Assembly: GCA_023379845.1 (NCBI GenBank)
Contig: JAMCPG010000024.1
Span: 4,352 to 37,517, forward strand
DNA from: Thermoplasmatota archaeon
GTDB taxonomy: Archaea > Thermoplasmatota > Thermoplasmata > Thermoplasmatales > Thermoplasmataceae
Direction of reading: 5' to 3'
Length of the DNA stretch: 33,166 nt
Shown here one piece after another: positions 15,211 to 21,846 of the stretch. Each line of letters begins with the position of its first letter. Positions within the stretch are counted from its first letter, which is position 1. Position numbers and translations under genes: made by a program. Below the pieces are notes generated by a model. It was given only the letters and a program-made list of their open reading frames with translations, did not search any database and was not told the DNA's origin.

Positions 15211-15597
15211 TCAAGTGATCAGCAACAGAAACAGATGATCAGTTGTGACAGAAGTAATGAGTGCGATTCCAAGTACCAAGGCGAGTATTGCTGCTATTAT
15301 CAAGTATATGATTATGGCAATTATAGCTATCAGAATGGCATTAAGATATGTCGTCCTGTAAATACCCGCAATTATCGCTATTGTGAGGAATAACCAGATA
15401 ATCAAACCTATGATTCCTATCAAACTAAGCAGAAAGAAGAATATCACTATCAGGAAAGATGCACCCATTGATTCCAGCAGCGTGGATCTTTTCGTCAATG
15501 CCTTGGCTGATAAATAGAGCGGAATGGAAAGAACAATCCATGAAACGATGAAAGCGACGATCGCAAGAATTCCGGCTCCAAAAATGCCTAGTGACAT
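15211..15597 (-). CDS. Small integral membrane protein
   Basis: 128 residues from the ATG at 15597; a TTG at 15609 would add four residues. The ATG is preferred because the TATA box at 15621-15629 lies 28 bases before it, as for a leaderless mRNA. About four hydrophobic segments, very Ile/Leu/Ala-rich, separated by a short polar loop (AKALTKRSTLLES). No family recognised. It converges on the riboswitch-controlled transporter with a 13-base gap. Confidence 0.6.
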   Translation of the reverse strand: MSLGIFGAGILAIVAFIVSWIVLSIPLYLSAKALTKRSTLLESMGASFLIVIFFFLLSLIGIIGLIIWLFLTIAIIAGIYRTTYLNAILIAIIAIIIYLIIAAILALVLGIALITSVTTDHLFLLLIT

Positions 15598-15620
15598 GTG
15601 ATTGATCAATCCTACCTGTC

Positions 15621-15629
15621 TATAAATTA
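15621..15629 (-). promoter_or_regulatory. TATA box for the membrane protein gene
   Basis: TAATTTATA on the minus strand, centred 28 bases before the ATG at 15597. Confidence 0.45.
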
Positions 15630-15701
15630 CTTCCGAATACTAACTACGGTATAAAAATGAATATTAAATGTAATTTGCTCAATTAGGAGGATATACTGTC
15701 C

Positions 15702-15779
15702 ATGAAACAAGTAGGCAACTCAGAGCGCAGTACAGTATGGTATTGTCTTTCCCAAAGCAGTAGTTTGTTAAGAGTATAA
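15702..15779 (+). CDS. Possible 25-residue small ORF with strong Shine-Dalgarno
   Basis: ATG preceded by a perfect AGGAGG (15685-15690) at 11 bases and by a TATA box TATAAAA (15650-15656) that would start transcription near 15681. The peptide (MKQVGNSERSTVWYCLSQSS...) is like no family I know. It ends 54 bases before the CBS protein start. Could be a real small protein, an upstream ORF of the CBS transcript, or chance. Confidence 0.3.
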   Translation: MKQVGNSERSTVWYCLSQSSSLLRV

Positions 15780-15803
15780 TTTTGTCTGCTTCCCTTCAGC
15801 CTT

Positions 15804-15812
15804 TTTTATATA
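15804..15812 (+). promoter_or_regulatory. TATA box for the CBS protein gene
   Basis: TTTTTATAT centred 25 bases before the ATG at 15833. It argues against any longer N-terminus, which would place coding sequence upstream of the transcript start. Confidence 0.5.
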
Positions 15813-15832
15813 CTGAGATGCAATCTGCTTCC

Positions 15833-16255
15833 ATGGTCATATATGCCCAGGACATAATGAAAAAGGTCAATGTAACGGTTCAGGGCGATCTAACTGTTCG
15901 TCAGGGTGCAAAGCTTATGGCAAATGACCGAGAGGGATTTCTGATCGTTCATAAAGGGAACGGTAAGAGCAGCATTGTAACCGAGTGGGATATAGTGAAC
16001 AAGGTAGTTGCCCAGGACAGGGATCCTGATAGTGTAAGACTGGAGGATATTGCCAGCGGTGAAATTATCGGCGTGGATCCCAAGACGCCCACGGAAAAGG
16101 TGGCTGAAAAAATGAACACCAGCAATATCAGAAGGCTTGCTGTTGTTGAAAACGGGAAGATAGTAGGCGTTGTAACCTCGAAAGACATATTGAGGATTTT
16201 TAACGACTACATGGACAACCTTGCGGAAGTAGTCTCAAAGTTTGGGAAAGCCTAG
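15833..16255 (+). CDS. Stand-alone CBS-pair protein
   Basis: 140 residues consisting of little beyond two CBS motifs (about 5-60 and 70-130), which pair to form a Bateman module binding adenosyl ligands such as AMP, ATP or SAM. Typical marks are VRQGAKLM, IVTEWDIVNKVV, PTEKVAEKMN, IRRLAVVENGKIVGVVTSKDIL. The ATG at 15833 is chosen because the TATA box at 15804-15812 lies 25 bases before it; upstream in-frame TTG (15782) and ATG (15818) codons lie too close to or before that box. It overlaps the end of the convergent exonuclease gene by 21 bases. Role: probably an energy or nucleotide sensor; partner unknown. Confidence 0.82.
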   Translation: MVIYAQDIMKKVNVTVQGDLTVRQGAKLMANDREGFLIVHKGNGKSSIVTEWDIVNKVVAQDRDPDSVRLEDIASGEIIGVDPKTPTEKVAEKMNTSNIRRLAVVENGKIVGVVTSKDILRIFNDYMDNLAEVVSKFGKA

Positions 16256-16924
16256 ACCCAGCATATCCATAAGGATAAGAAGTAAATCTCTCGTGTCGCC
16301 GATACAGTATTTTACGAATTTATCCCGGTCGTTCTTCCAGAGATAATCGATCGCTTCGCCCTTGTCCATACCATCAATGTGAACTAAGCCCTTGGCCCTC
16401 GAGAGTGGTAAATGATCATACTTTTCATGCGTGACAACGTCATCCAGCTTTCTAATATAATTATCGCCATCGTATTTTCCAAGGTCGTCAGAGATGACAT
16501 ACATCATATCCAGGCAGTACGCTGTACCTAGGACTCTCTCTATGTTCCTGAGTCTTCTGGTATATGACATCCCCTTTATCTTCATCTGTATTAGAGGAAT
16601 GTCATAACCAGTGTGATTGTAACCTATCAGGATGTCGGGCGAGAGTTCACCAAGTTTCTGATTCAGGAGTGAAAGTATGTTGTACTCAGAATCGTCGCTG
16701 TCATTTTCTGCAATGTAGACTTTTGATATTATGTCATTTTCAAGCCAGGAGACCGAGATCGCTATTATCCTCTCACCGGAGAGAAATTTCGTTCCACGAG
16801 GCATTAGCGTCTCCAGATCTAAGGAGACAATTGCCAAATCTCTCTTTGCAGAAGCTATGATCCTGGCATTCTCCAGATAGTCCATTTGTAAGGCAAATGC
16901 ATTAATATAGATAAAATCCACCAT
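16235..16924 (-). CDS. DEDD-type 3'-5' exonuclease domain protein
   Basis: 229 residues. It looks like the exonuclease domain of a family B DNA polymerase standing alone: Exo I VSLDLETL (33-40), Exo II IGYNHTGYDIPLIQMK (about 99-114), Exo III YCIGDTRDL (about 206-214) with the Y..xD pattern of the DEDDy group. All four metal-binding acids appear present, so it should be active as a 3'-5' exonuclease on DNA or RNA. The start is ambiguous: A/T boxes lie about 25 bases before both the ATG at 16924 and the internal ATG at 16885, the latter giving 216 residues. Role in proofreading in trans, repair or RNA trimming cannot be decided. Confidence 0.8.
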   Translation of the reverse strand: MVDFIYINAFALQMDYLENARIIASAKRDLAIVSLDLETLMPRGTKFLSGERIIAISVSWLENDIISKVYIAENDSDDSEYNILSLLNQKLGELSPDILIGYNHTGYDIPLIQMKIKGMSYTRRLRNIERVLGTAYCLDMMYVISDDLGKYDGDNYIRKLDDVVTHEKYDHLPLSRAKGLVHIDGMDKGEAIDYLWKNDRDKFVKYCIGDTRDLLLILMDMLGLGFPKL

Positions 16925-17020
16925 TTGTCAGAAAAAGGGAGAATAAAAATTCCCATCATTGCAATTTTTTGAGGGCATGAAGTTCAGTTAATCTTATTTT
17001 TGATATCGTAATTGCAATAA

Positions 17021-17842
17021 ATGGAAACTGACGGAAAGGTAGAGAAGTACGGTACTGGAATATCCATTGATCTCAAGGGAAAAGTGGCACTCGTTACTGG
17101 GTCCAGTTCCGGTCTTGGAATGGAGATGGCGAAGTTGCTTGCAAAGGCAGGTGCGAGTGTTGCAGTGCATTATCGCTCTGAAAAGCAGCAGGCAGACGAT
17201 CTTGCTGCCGAGATAAACAGAAACGGAGGAAAAGCAGCGGTATTCGGCGGGGATGTTTCAAATGCGAATGATGTGACTTCAATGTTCAGCAGCATTGACA
17301 AACAGCTCGGTCCCATAGATATACTTGTTAATAACGCCGGGATTGACGGCAAGAGAGAACTGTGCGGCGACGACAACGCGGAGGATTGGCTCCGCGTTAT
17401 ATCCATAAATCTCATCGGACCATACTACTGTGCTCGAGAAGCAGTGAAGAGGATGAAGAAGAAGGGCAGCGGCGTTATTGTAAATATCACCTCAGTGCAT
17501 GAATTCCTTCCATGGTCAGGGTATACGGCGTACTGCAGTGCCAAGGCAGGACTGTCGATGTTCACGAAAACGCTCGCGCAGGAAGTCTCTGATTTCGGAA
17601 TAAGAGTTGTGGCCCTCGCTCCTGGCGCAATTAAGACTCCAATTAACAAGGATGTCTGGGGAAACCCCGATACCTATAAAGATCTTCTGACCAAGATTTC
17701 AATGCCAAGAATGGGTGAGACCTCCGATGTCGCTAAGGCAGTCACTTTCCTTGCAAGCGACATGGCTTCATATATAACCGGAACTACCTTGGTGGTTGAC
17801 GGAGGAATGCTTCTTTACCCGGCTTTCAAACATGGTGGATGA
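17021..17842 (+). CDS. SDR-family dehydrogenase, glucose/aldose 1-dehydrogenase-like
   Basis: 273 residues, classical short-chain dehydrogenase. Cofactor motif TGSSSGLG at 26-33, NNAG at 104-107, catalytic Ser158, Tyr171 and Lys175 (YCSAK). HYRSE after the second strand (50-54) has an Arg where NAD-specific enzymes have Asp, suggesting NADP. The C-terminus, DGGMLLYPAFKHGG, closely follows that of Bacillus glucose 1-dehydrogenase (DGGMTLYPSF...), and Thermoplasma has SDR-type aldohexose dehydrogenases, so sugar oxidation at C1 is likely. A TATA-like box (CTTATTTTTG, 16993-17002) is 24 bases upstream, fitting a leaderless mRNA. With KDG aldolase it could feed the Entner-Doudoroff route. Sugar specificity is uncertain. 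Confidence 0.8.
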   Translation: METDGKVEKYGTGISIDLKGKVALVTGSSSGLGMEMAKLLAKAGASVAVHYRSEKQQADDLAAEINRNGGKAAVFGGDVSNANDVTSMFSSIDKQLGPIDILVNNAGIDGKRELCGDDNAEDWLRVISINLIGPYYCAREAVKRMKKKGSGVIVNITSVHEFLPWSGYTAYCSAKAGLSMFTKTLAQEVSDFGIRVVALAPGAIKTPINKDVWGNPDTYKDLLTKISMPRMGETSDVAKAVTFLASDMASYITGTTLVVDGGMLLYPAFKHGG

Positions 17843-17874
17843 TTATGGTTGAAGCTTCGATGCGAAATAAGTTT

Positions 17875-17912
17875 TTGGAATACAGAAAATTCAGGTTGAT
17901 GGAGTATTCCAA
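17875..17912. terminator. 9-bp inverted repeat between convergent genes, possible terminator
   Basis: TTGGAATAC (17875-17883) and GTATTCCAA (17904-17912) are perfect reverse complements 20 bases apart, in the gap between the stops of the SDR gene (17842) and of the minus-strand gene (17951). A T5 run precedes it on the plus strand. It may help terminate either transcript or stabilise 3' ends. Confidence 0.35.
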
Positions 17913-17923
17913 TTAATTTTCCT

Positions 17924-17931
17924 AAAAAAAA
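17924..17931 (-). terminator. U-rich terminator of the gene at 17951
   Basis: On the minus strand a run of eight T starts about 20 bases after the stop codon. Archaeal transcription commonly ends at such U-runs without a hairpin. Confidence 0.45.
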
Positions 17932-17950
17932 TTTGGTGTGAAAAGCTAAA

Positions 17951-18484
17951 TCATTCCAGTTTTATCCTGTTCACAAAGCTACATACTTTCAGGACAGTTG
18001 TCTTCTTTACCTGTTTTGAGACAGTCAGATCTTCAACATTGTGAATTCCAACCACGATTGATGAGAACTCTGAATCAGTAATATCACTAATCTTGAGTTG
18101 CTTTACGTGGTTGAAAGATACCTTCCTCTTCAGTTCCTTTAACTCAGACCCTGTTATTTCAAGCTCGGTGATGTTATCTATGCTCTGAACGCTTGCCTGC
18201 TTAGCTCCCTCGACAAAATGCTGTGAAAACTCCTTCGCACCCGATGCTGTCACAAGAAGTGCCTTATATGCGTCGTTTGTAAGTTCGCCAACAGACTTGC
18301 CAGTTTCTCTTCCAAGTTCCAGGATACGCTGATAAAGGCTTTTCTGTACGCCCTTGACAGAAACGTTCTTCTCATCTGATTTCGAGTCCGTTTTCTGCCC
18401 CTCATCAACCTGATCAATAACTTTTTCCTGTTCCCCATCGTCTGTTTCCTTCTTCGTGTCTGTGCCTTTATTCTCCTTTACCAT
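17951..18484 (-). CDS. Unknown protein with acidic N-terminal tail and possible RHH segment
   Basis: 177 residues. The first 45 are low-complexity, charged and probably disordered (Lys, Asp, Glu, Thr). Residues 49-76 (SLYQRILELGRETGKSVGELTNDAYKAL) resemble the strand-helix-turn-helix of ribbon-helix-helix DNA-binding proteins, but the match is loose. The C-terminal 90 residues alternate Ile/Leu/Val-rich strands and polar turns. A TATA box (18504-18513) is centred 24 bases before the ATG, so the mRNA is probably leaderless. Directly upstream of the box lies an array of three alternating half-sites (18516-18537), which would suit autorepression. A DNA-binding role is inference. Confidence 0.55.
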   Translation of the reverse strand: MVKENKGTDTKKETDDGEQEKVIDQVDEGQKTDSKSDEKNVSVKGVQKSLYQRILELGRETGKSVGELTNDAYKALLVTASGAKEFSQHFVEGAKQASVQSIDNITELEITGSELKELKRKVSFNHVKQLKISDITDSEFSSIVVGIHNVEDLTVSKQVKKTTVLKVCSFVNRIKLE

Positions 18485-18503
18485 AGGTTGATATGGTAAT
18501 CCG

Positions 18504-18513
18504 GGATATAAGC
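18504..18513 (-). promoter_or_regulatory. TATA box for the gene at 18484
   Basis: GCTTATATCC on the minus strand, preceded by the purine-rich GAAA expected of a BRE element, 24 bases before the ATG. Confidence 0.5.
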
Positions 18514-18515
18514 TT

Positions 18516-18537
18516 TCTGGATTTCCAGATTTCTGGA
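18516..18537. promoter_or_regulatory. Operator-like array of three alternating half-sites
   Basis: TCTGGA (18516-18521), TCCAGA (18524-18529) and TCTGGA (18532-18537) alternate in orientation, each separated by TT, so that two overlapping 14-bp palindromes share the middle half-site. The array abuts the TATA/BRE region of the gene at 18484. A bound protein there would block or recruit TBP/TFB. The binding protein is unknown. Confidence 0.5.
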
Positions 18538-18653
18538 TATCCTATGAGCCTTTTCTTATATTACCATTACATTTCACAACCTCTAACTCACGTTATTCGA
18601 ATTGCAAAACTCATCATTCTAGAAATTAAATAGTATATGGTAATCTTCTGCCC

Positions 18654-19049
18654 ATGAGATATACCATCAGAGAATATAACGGCAAAAACGTTGATCCACA
18701 GAAGGTTGCCGATCTGGTCGAACAGTTTTTCAGGGAAGAGGGGTTCAAGGTGCAGGCTGGAAAGGGATCTAATGCCTATATAGTACAGGCACAGAAGGGA
18801 GGCTTCTTTCGGACCTTGCTTGCAATGAGCAGGGCATTCACTGCAATAATAAAAGGTGACAAGGACGACTTTACGGTTAAACTCGGCGTCGCTGAGTGGC
18901 TAGCAGACCTTGGAATGGCTGCCATAGAGAGCCTTTTTTTGTCACCGGCAATTGCATTTGTGGAAGTTCCGGAAGCAATGTGGACATTTGAAATAGAGCA
19001 CCAGCTGTGGCATTTTATAGAAAACCAGATTCAGATGGGGATCCAATGA
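18654..19049 (+). CDS. Conserved-looking small protein of unknown function
   Basis: 131 residues. Opens MRYTIREYNGKNVDPQKVAD, followed by an alpha/beta stretch containing VQAQKGGFFRTLLAMSRAF (44-62) and a WLADLGMAAIESL helix (82-94), and ends with WTFEIEHQLWHFIENQI. The pattern (QAQKGG...R then a Trp-rich C-terminal helix) is familiar from uncharacterised archaeal and bacterial proteins, but I cannot name the family. An ATTAAATAGTA box 24 bases upstream suggests a leaderless mRNA. It ends directly against the stop of purC on the other strand. Confidence 0.65.
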   Translation: MRYTIREYNGKNVDPQKVADLVEQFFREEGFKVQAGKGSNAYIVQAQKGGFFRTLLAMSRAFTAIIKGDKDDFTVKLGVAEWLADLGMAAIESLFLSPAIAFVEVPEAMWTFEIEHQLWHFIENQIQMGIQ

Positions 19050-19937
19050 TCACCAGTTCTTTCCTGTTAGACGCTCAAAAATGATTCTGTAAAGAGCCTC
19101 GGTGGCAGTCTTTATGTTTTGAGGAAGGGCCGGAATGTCAGGTTCCTTTTCTCCCTTGGCCCTTGCTTCATAGAGTGCTTTGTGATACCCGGTGGATCGA
19201 TAATACTGCCTGACAGATTCCTTGCTTAGTTCTATGATTTCACCGTTCTGAAGAGCACTCAGCTCCCAGAACCTGTCTTCGTCCGCAGTGCCGAAAGTGT
19301 CAACAATTACCGGCTGCCTGTCTAGTCCAAGAGCAAATTCCTTCTTACCGTCCGCATGCACCAGACCACGCTTTCCAACCTCCCTCTGCATCATCCTGTC
19401 AATAGAAAGAATTTCGTCTCTGATAGAATAAAGTTCCTCTTTTTTGATTCCGCCGACTTCACATGCTTCCTGGATTGTCAATGGACGGTCGAATTTCTCA
19501 AATTTTGTGGTAACTTCGAAGTATGGATCCGGAAGCTCTTCCCCGTGATCTGGCATTTTCCTGAAACCAATTGATCTGTAATCAATTTCTCCAGATTTCA
19601 AGCGATCCATTAACGATCCTGCAACGTAATACCTGACGACAAATTCCAGCGGTATTAGGTAGTTTATTTCAAACTTTGTGGCGCCCGTTTCCAATATCCT
19701 GAATTTTCTGACATCCATCTGGTTCTTTTCCGGCATGGATATGAAATGAGTCTGGAAACCCAATTCTGTAACTTTCTGGAACCAGAAAGCTGACGTTCTG
19801 CAAAGTGATTCTCCCTTCCCGCTTATCAGCGTTGGTATTATCTTGTCAAAGACGGATATTTTGTCTGTAAACTTGAATCGAAGCGTATCGCCAGCGTCGT
19901 AGACCTCTTTCACCTTACCTGTTCTTATGAGTTGCAT
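19050..19937 (-). CDS. purC: SAICAR synthetase (phosphoribosylaminoimidazole-succinocarboxamide synthase)
   Basis: 295 residues from the ATG at 19937. Joins aspartate to CAIR in an ATP-dependent step of purine synthesis. Marks: GKVKEVYD (7-14) as nucleotide-binding start, a KFEINYLIPLEFVVRYYVAGS segment, EVTTKFEKFDRPL, and VHADGKKEFALG with VDTFGTADEDRFW toward the C-terminus. The length is that of the longer (about 300-residue) PurC type. A TTG at 19955 would add six residues, but the TATA block (19954-19964) overlaps it and lies 23 bases before the ATG, so the ATG is chosen (leaderless). It shares a compact divergent promoter region with the methyltransferase at 19993 and is separate from purK-purE. 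Confidence 0.93.
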   Translation of the reverse strand: MQLIRTGKVKEVYDAGDTLRFKFTDKISVFDKIIPTLISGKGESLCRTSAFWFQKVTELGFQTHFISMPEKNQMDVRKFRILETGATKFEINYLIPLEFVVRYYVAGSLMDRLKSGEIDYRSIGFRKMPDHGEELPDPYFEVTTKFEKFDRPLTIQEACEVGGIKKEELYSIRDEILSIDRMMQREVGKRGLVHADGKKEFALGLDRQPVIVDTFGTADEDRFWELSALQNGEIIELSKESVRQYYRSTGYHKALYEARAKGEKEPDIPALPQNIKTATEALYRIIFERLTGKNW

Positions 19938-19953
19938 GCTTGGGTCAGAATTC

Positions 19954-19964
19954 AAATTTAATTA
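19954..19964 (-). promoter_or_regulatory. TATA box of purC
   Basis: TAATTAAATTT on the minus strand, about 23 bases before the ATG at 19937. The divergent gene at 19993 has its own A/T box (TTGCTATACC, about 19970-19979), so the promoters lie back to back within 55 bases. Confidence 0.5.
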
Positions 19965-19992
19965 ACGTTTTGCTATACCTGTTACTTGGAAT

Positions 19993-21195
19993 ATGCTGAC
20001 AGACGAAGTTACCTTAGATTTCACAAATCATCTGCTGAAGGACGATCTCAAGCTGAAGAATGCTAACCGTGAGGTAAACAATTTAGCGGATCAAGCAAGG
20101 AACGGATATAGCATAAAGAATGTCCATATCGACTCAAAATATAATGCTGTCAAGGAATTTCTCTTCTCCGTTGCAAGATCCAGGATAAGGGTAGAGGATA
20201 AGTTCTCTCTCTGCCAAAGCATCTGGTTGGATGATTATTCAGCCTCTTATTCAACACCGGAAATAATCGGGAGATACCGATCAGGACGCGTCAAGTCAAG
20301 AGAGATGATTGATTTTGGAGCCGGTGCATGCATGCAGGCTATAATGTTTTCCGAGCATAATCAAGTAACCGCAATAGAGGAAGATCCAGTTCGGGCAAAT
20401 CTGGGACGCCTGAACGCAAAAGCATACGATACAAGATCACTCACTGTAATGACGGGCGATGCTGAAACATATCTTTCGGGTGCAATTCATGATGATATAA
20501 CAGTATTCACTGATCCCCTGAGGCTTTCCGGAAGAGAGGAAAAGACATTCGAAACACTCATGCCAAATCCAAAATTGATCCTTAACGCGCTAGGAGACAA
20601 GATTTCCGGTTACATCATAGATCTTCCTCCGCTATTTCCTGAGAAGAACATAACTCTTGAAGGCGAAAGAGAATACATATCACTAGATGGCAGGATAAAC
20701 CGCTTTACCTTGTATTCCAAGGAACTCATGAAGTGCGAGCGTTCTGCTGTCATTCTCCCTGTAAACAAGAGAATTGAGGGAACAAAGGACAGGGAAAGTT
20801 ATGAGCATGCGGAGAGAAGCTCTAGGTTTTTACTCATGCCTGATCCTGCGCTTATGTATGCAGAACTGGTCAATAAGGCATTCGATCCGGCAGATTTTAG
20901 GGAATTTGCTAGGGACAATAGAAGATTAGTCCTGACATCGGATGTCGTTCCAAAAGACCCCCATACCTGCGAACTATTCGAGGTGCTGGGTTCCTCGAAG
21001 GAGGATGATATAAGGAATGAACTGGGGAGGTTGAAACCTGGAAAAGTGATACCCAGGTTCAGTGTTGACCCGGAGACGTATTATAACTTTACCAGGTCAC
21101 TCATTGACCCATTGTGGGTAGGGGAATCGATATATCTTTTCAGGAATGGCGATGGAATAGTACTGGCTAAAAAAATAAAAACAAGTTTAAACTAA
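19993..21195 (+). CDS. Class I SAM-dependent methyltransferase with THUMP-like C-terminal domain
   Basis: 400 residues. The Rossmann SAM-binding part has motif I IDFGAGAC (106-113) and an acidic end of strand 2, VTAIEEDP (125-132). The TDPLRLSGRE segment (about 174-183) corresponds to the 'DPxRR' motif of the PG_1098/THUMP-like family. The C-terminal third (about 300-395), including a KPGKVIPRFSVDPETYY stretch, fits the THUMP-like ferredoxin domain of that group. An N-terminal helical extension (1-90) is also typical. The substrate is unknown; an RNA is the likely choice. It is followed after 35 bases by ribA, which has its own A/T box. Confidence 0.75.
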   Translation: MLTDEVTLDFTNHLLKDDLKLKNANREVNNLADQARNGYSIKNVHIDSKYNAVKEFLFSVARSRIRVEDKFSLCQSIWLDDYSASYSTPEIIGRYRSGRVKSREMIDFGAGACMQAIMFSEHNQVTAIEEDPVRANLGRLNAKAYDTRSLTVMTGDAETYLSGAIHDDITVFTDPLRLSGREEKTFETLMPNPKLILNALGDKISGYIIDLPPLFPEKNITLEGEREYISLDGRINRFTLYSKELMKCERSAVILPVNKRIEGTKDRESYEHAERSSRFLLMPDPALMYAELVNKAFDPADFREFARDNRRLVLTSDVVPKDPHTCELFEVLGSSKEDDIRNELGRLKPGKVIPRFSVDPETYYNFTRSLIDPLWVGESIYLFRNGDGIVLAKKIKTSLN

Positions 21196-21230
21196 GTTTT
21201 TATACACATATAATATTATTGCCGATTTGA

Positions 21231-21809
21231 ATGTTTAAAATGTATTCTAAGGCAAATCTGCCAACAAGTTACGGTGATTTTGTAATATATACGTTCATTA
21301 ACGATGAAAGCAAGGATCATGCTGTACTGGTTCGGGGATCGGTAGAAGGGAAAGAGGGCATTCCACTGAGGATACACTCGGAATGCCTCACAGGTGACGT
21401 GTTCTCCTCAAAAAGGTGTGACTGTCATGACCAGCTTGTACAGTCTCTTAAGTATCTGGCAGACTCAGAGTTTGGAATGCTTATTTACCTGAGACAGGAA
21501 GGCCGAGGTATAGGGCTTCTTGACAAGATAAAGGCATATAGTCTGCAGGAACAGGGCCTTGACACCGTGGAGGCAAACCTTGCACTGGGGCTCCCCGTGG
21601 ATGGCAGGGATTATGGATATGTAGTGAATGTTCTCAATTACTTTAAGATAAAGAGCGTGAAACTCATGTCCAACAATCCTGAAAAGTTTGAGTATCTAAG
21701 GGAGAAGGGCATCAATGTTATCGAGAGAATACCGGTTCTGTCTGCGCCAACACTTCATGATGCATTTTACCTCGAAACAAAGAAGATCAAGCTTGGGCAC
21801 CAGATCTAG
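21231..21809 (+). CDS. ribA: GTP cyclohydrolase II
   Basis: 192 residues, the size of stand-alone RibA. Opens the riboflavin route by converting GTP to 2,5-diamino-6-ribosylamino-4(3H)-pyrimidinone 5'-phosphate. Zinc ligands are Cys52, Cys63 and Cys65 ([17 protein letters not shown]), and the catalytic/GTP motif is [11 protein letters not shown] (86-96). NNPEKFEYL and [10 protein letters not shown] complete the signature. A/T boxes at 21197-21205 and 21206-21218 leave a choice between ATG at 21231 and at 21240 (MYSKANL). Many archaea use the unrelated GTP cyclohydrolase III (ArfA), so the bacterial-type enzyme is worth noting. Confidence 0.9.
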   Translation: MFKMYSKANLPTSYGDFVIYTFINDESKDHAVLVRGSVEGKEGIPLRIHSECLTGDVFSSKRCDCHDQLVQSLKYLADSEFGMLIYLRQEGRGIGLLDKIKAYSLQEQGLDTVEANLALGLPVDGRDYGYVVNVLNYFKIKSVKLMSNNPEKFEYLREKGINVIERIPVLSAPTLHDAFYLETKKIKLGHQI

Positions 21810-21846
21810 AAGATACAATATTATACAATTGATCTCTTCCTAAATC

